Shown here: in pieces, positions 5,602 through 6,461 of the stretch
Position numbering within the stretch: position 1 is the first letter of the stretch
Layout of the letters: each line of letters starts with the position of its first letter
DNA from: Acidobacteriaceae bacterium
GTDB lineage: Bacteria; Acidobacteriota; Terriglobia; Terriglobales; Acidobacteriaceae
Assembly (NCBI GenBank): GCA_003168235.1
Contig: PMSZ01000150.1
Span: 1-6,461 of the forward strand
DNA: 6,461 nt
Direction: 5' to 3'
Notes under the pieces: model-generated
Database searches by the model: none
What the model was told of the DNA's origin: nothing
What the model saw: only the letters and a program-made list of their open reading frames with translations
Translations under genes and position numbers: made by a program

Positions 5602-6461
<860 letters not shown>

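Overview
The window looks like chromosomal DNA from a member of the Acidobacteriota (Terriglobia/Koribacter-like). This is an inference from three things: a moderately GC-rich composition, the style of the encoded proteins, and short repeats that I associate with acidobacterial genomes (the 'GGGTGCCCCATCCTTCGC' type, the 'CTGACACCTGAGAC' type and the 'GCGGGCGCCCCCGCCCGC' hairpin). No rRNA, tRNA, CRISPR array, transposase or phage gene is visible.

Layout. Positions 1-124 hold a nested inverted repeat (a pair of REP-like hairpins). From 155 to 5457 six genes lie on the minus strand. In transcription order (right to left) they are: a ribbon-helix-helix antitoxin (5457-5212), a MazF/PemK-like toxin (5185-4862), octanoyltransferase LipB (4811-3933), a thiamine-diphosphate-dependent 2-oxoacid dehydrogenase E1 alpha subunit (3869-2514), a MarC-family membrane protein (2428-1766) and a circularly permuted ATP-grasp protein (1633-155). 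Gaps between them are short (26 to about 130 bp), so partial co-transcription is plausible, but there are internal promoter and hairpin candidates. A divergent region of about 200 bp (5458-5661) separates the antitoxin from a plus-strand aldo/keto reductase that starts at 5662 and runs off the right edge.

How the genes fit together. LipB and E1 alpha form a functional pair. LipB starts lipoylation of the E2 (and GcvH) lipoyl domains, and E1 alpha is half of the component that reductively acylates lipoylated E2. E1 beta, E2 and LipA are not in the window. The toxin-antitoxin pair upstream looks like an independent two-gene cassette with its own operator, placed directly in front of lipB. MarC and the ATP-grasp protein have no evident link to lipoate metabolism.

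The most notable features are small-scale: three different in-frame tandem repeats inside lipB and the E1 alpha gene, an iterated 8-bp motif over the antitoxin start, a perfect palindrome in front of the aldo/keto reductase, and the nested repeat at the left edge. I do not see a convincing new multi-gene system.
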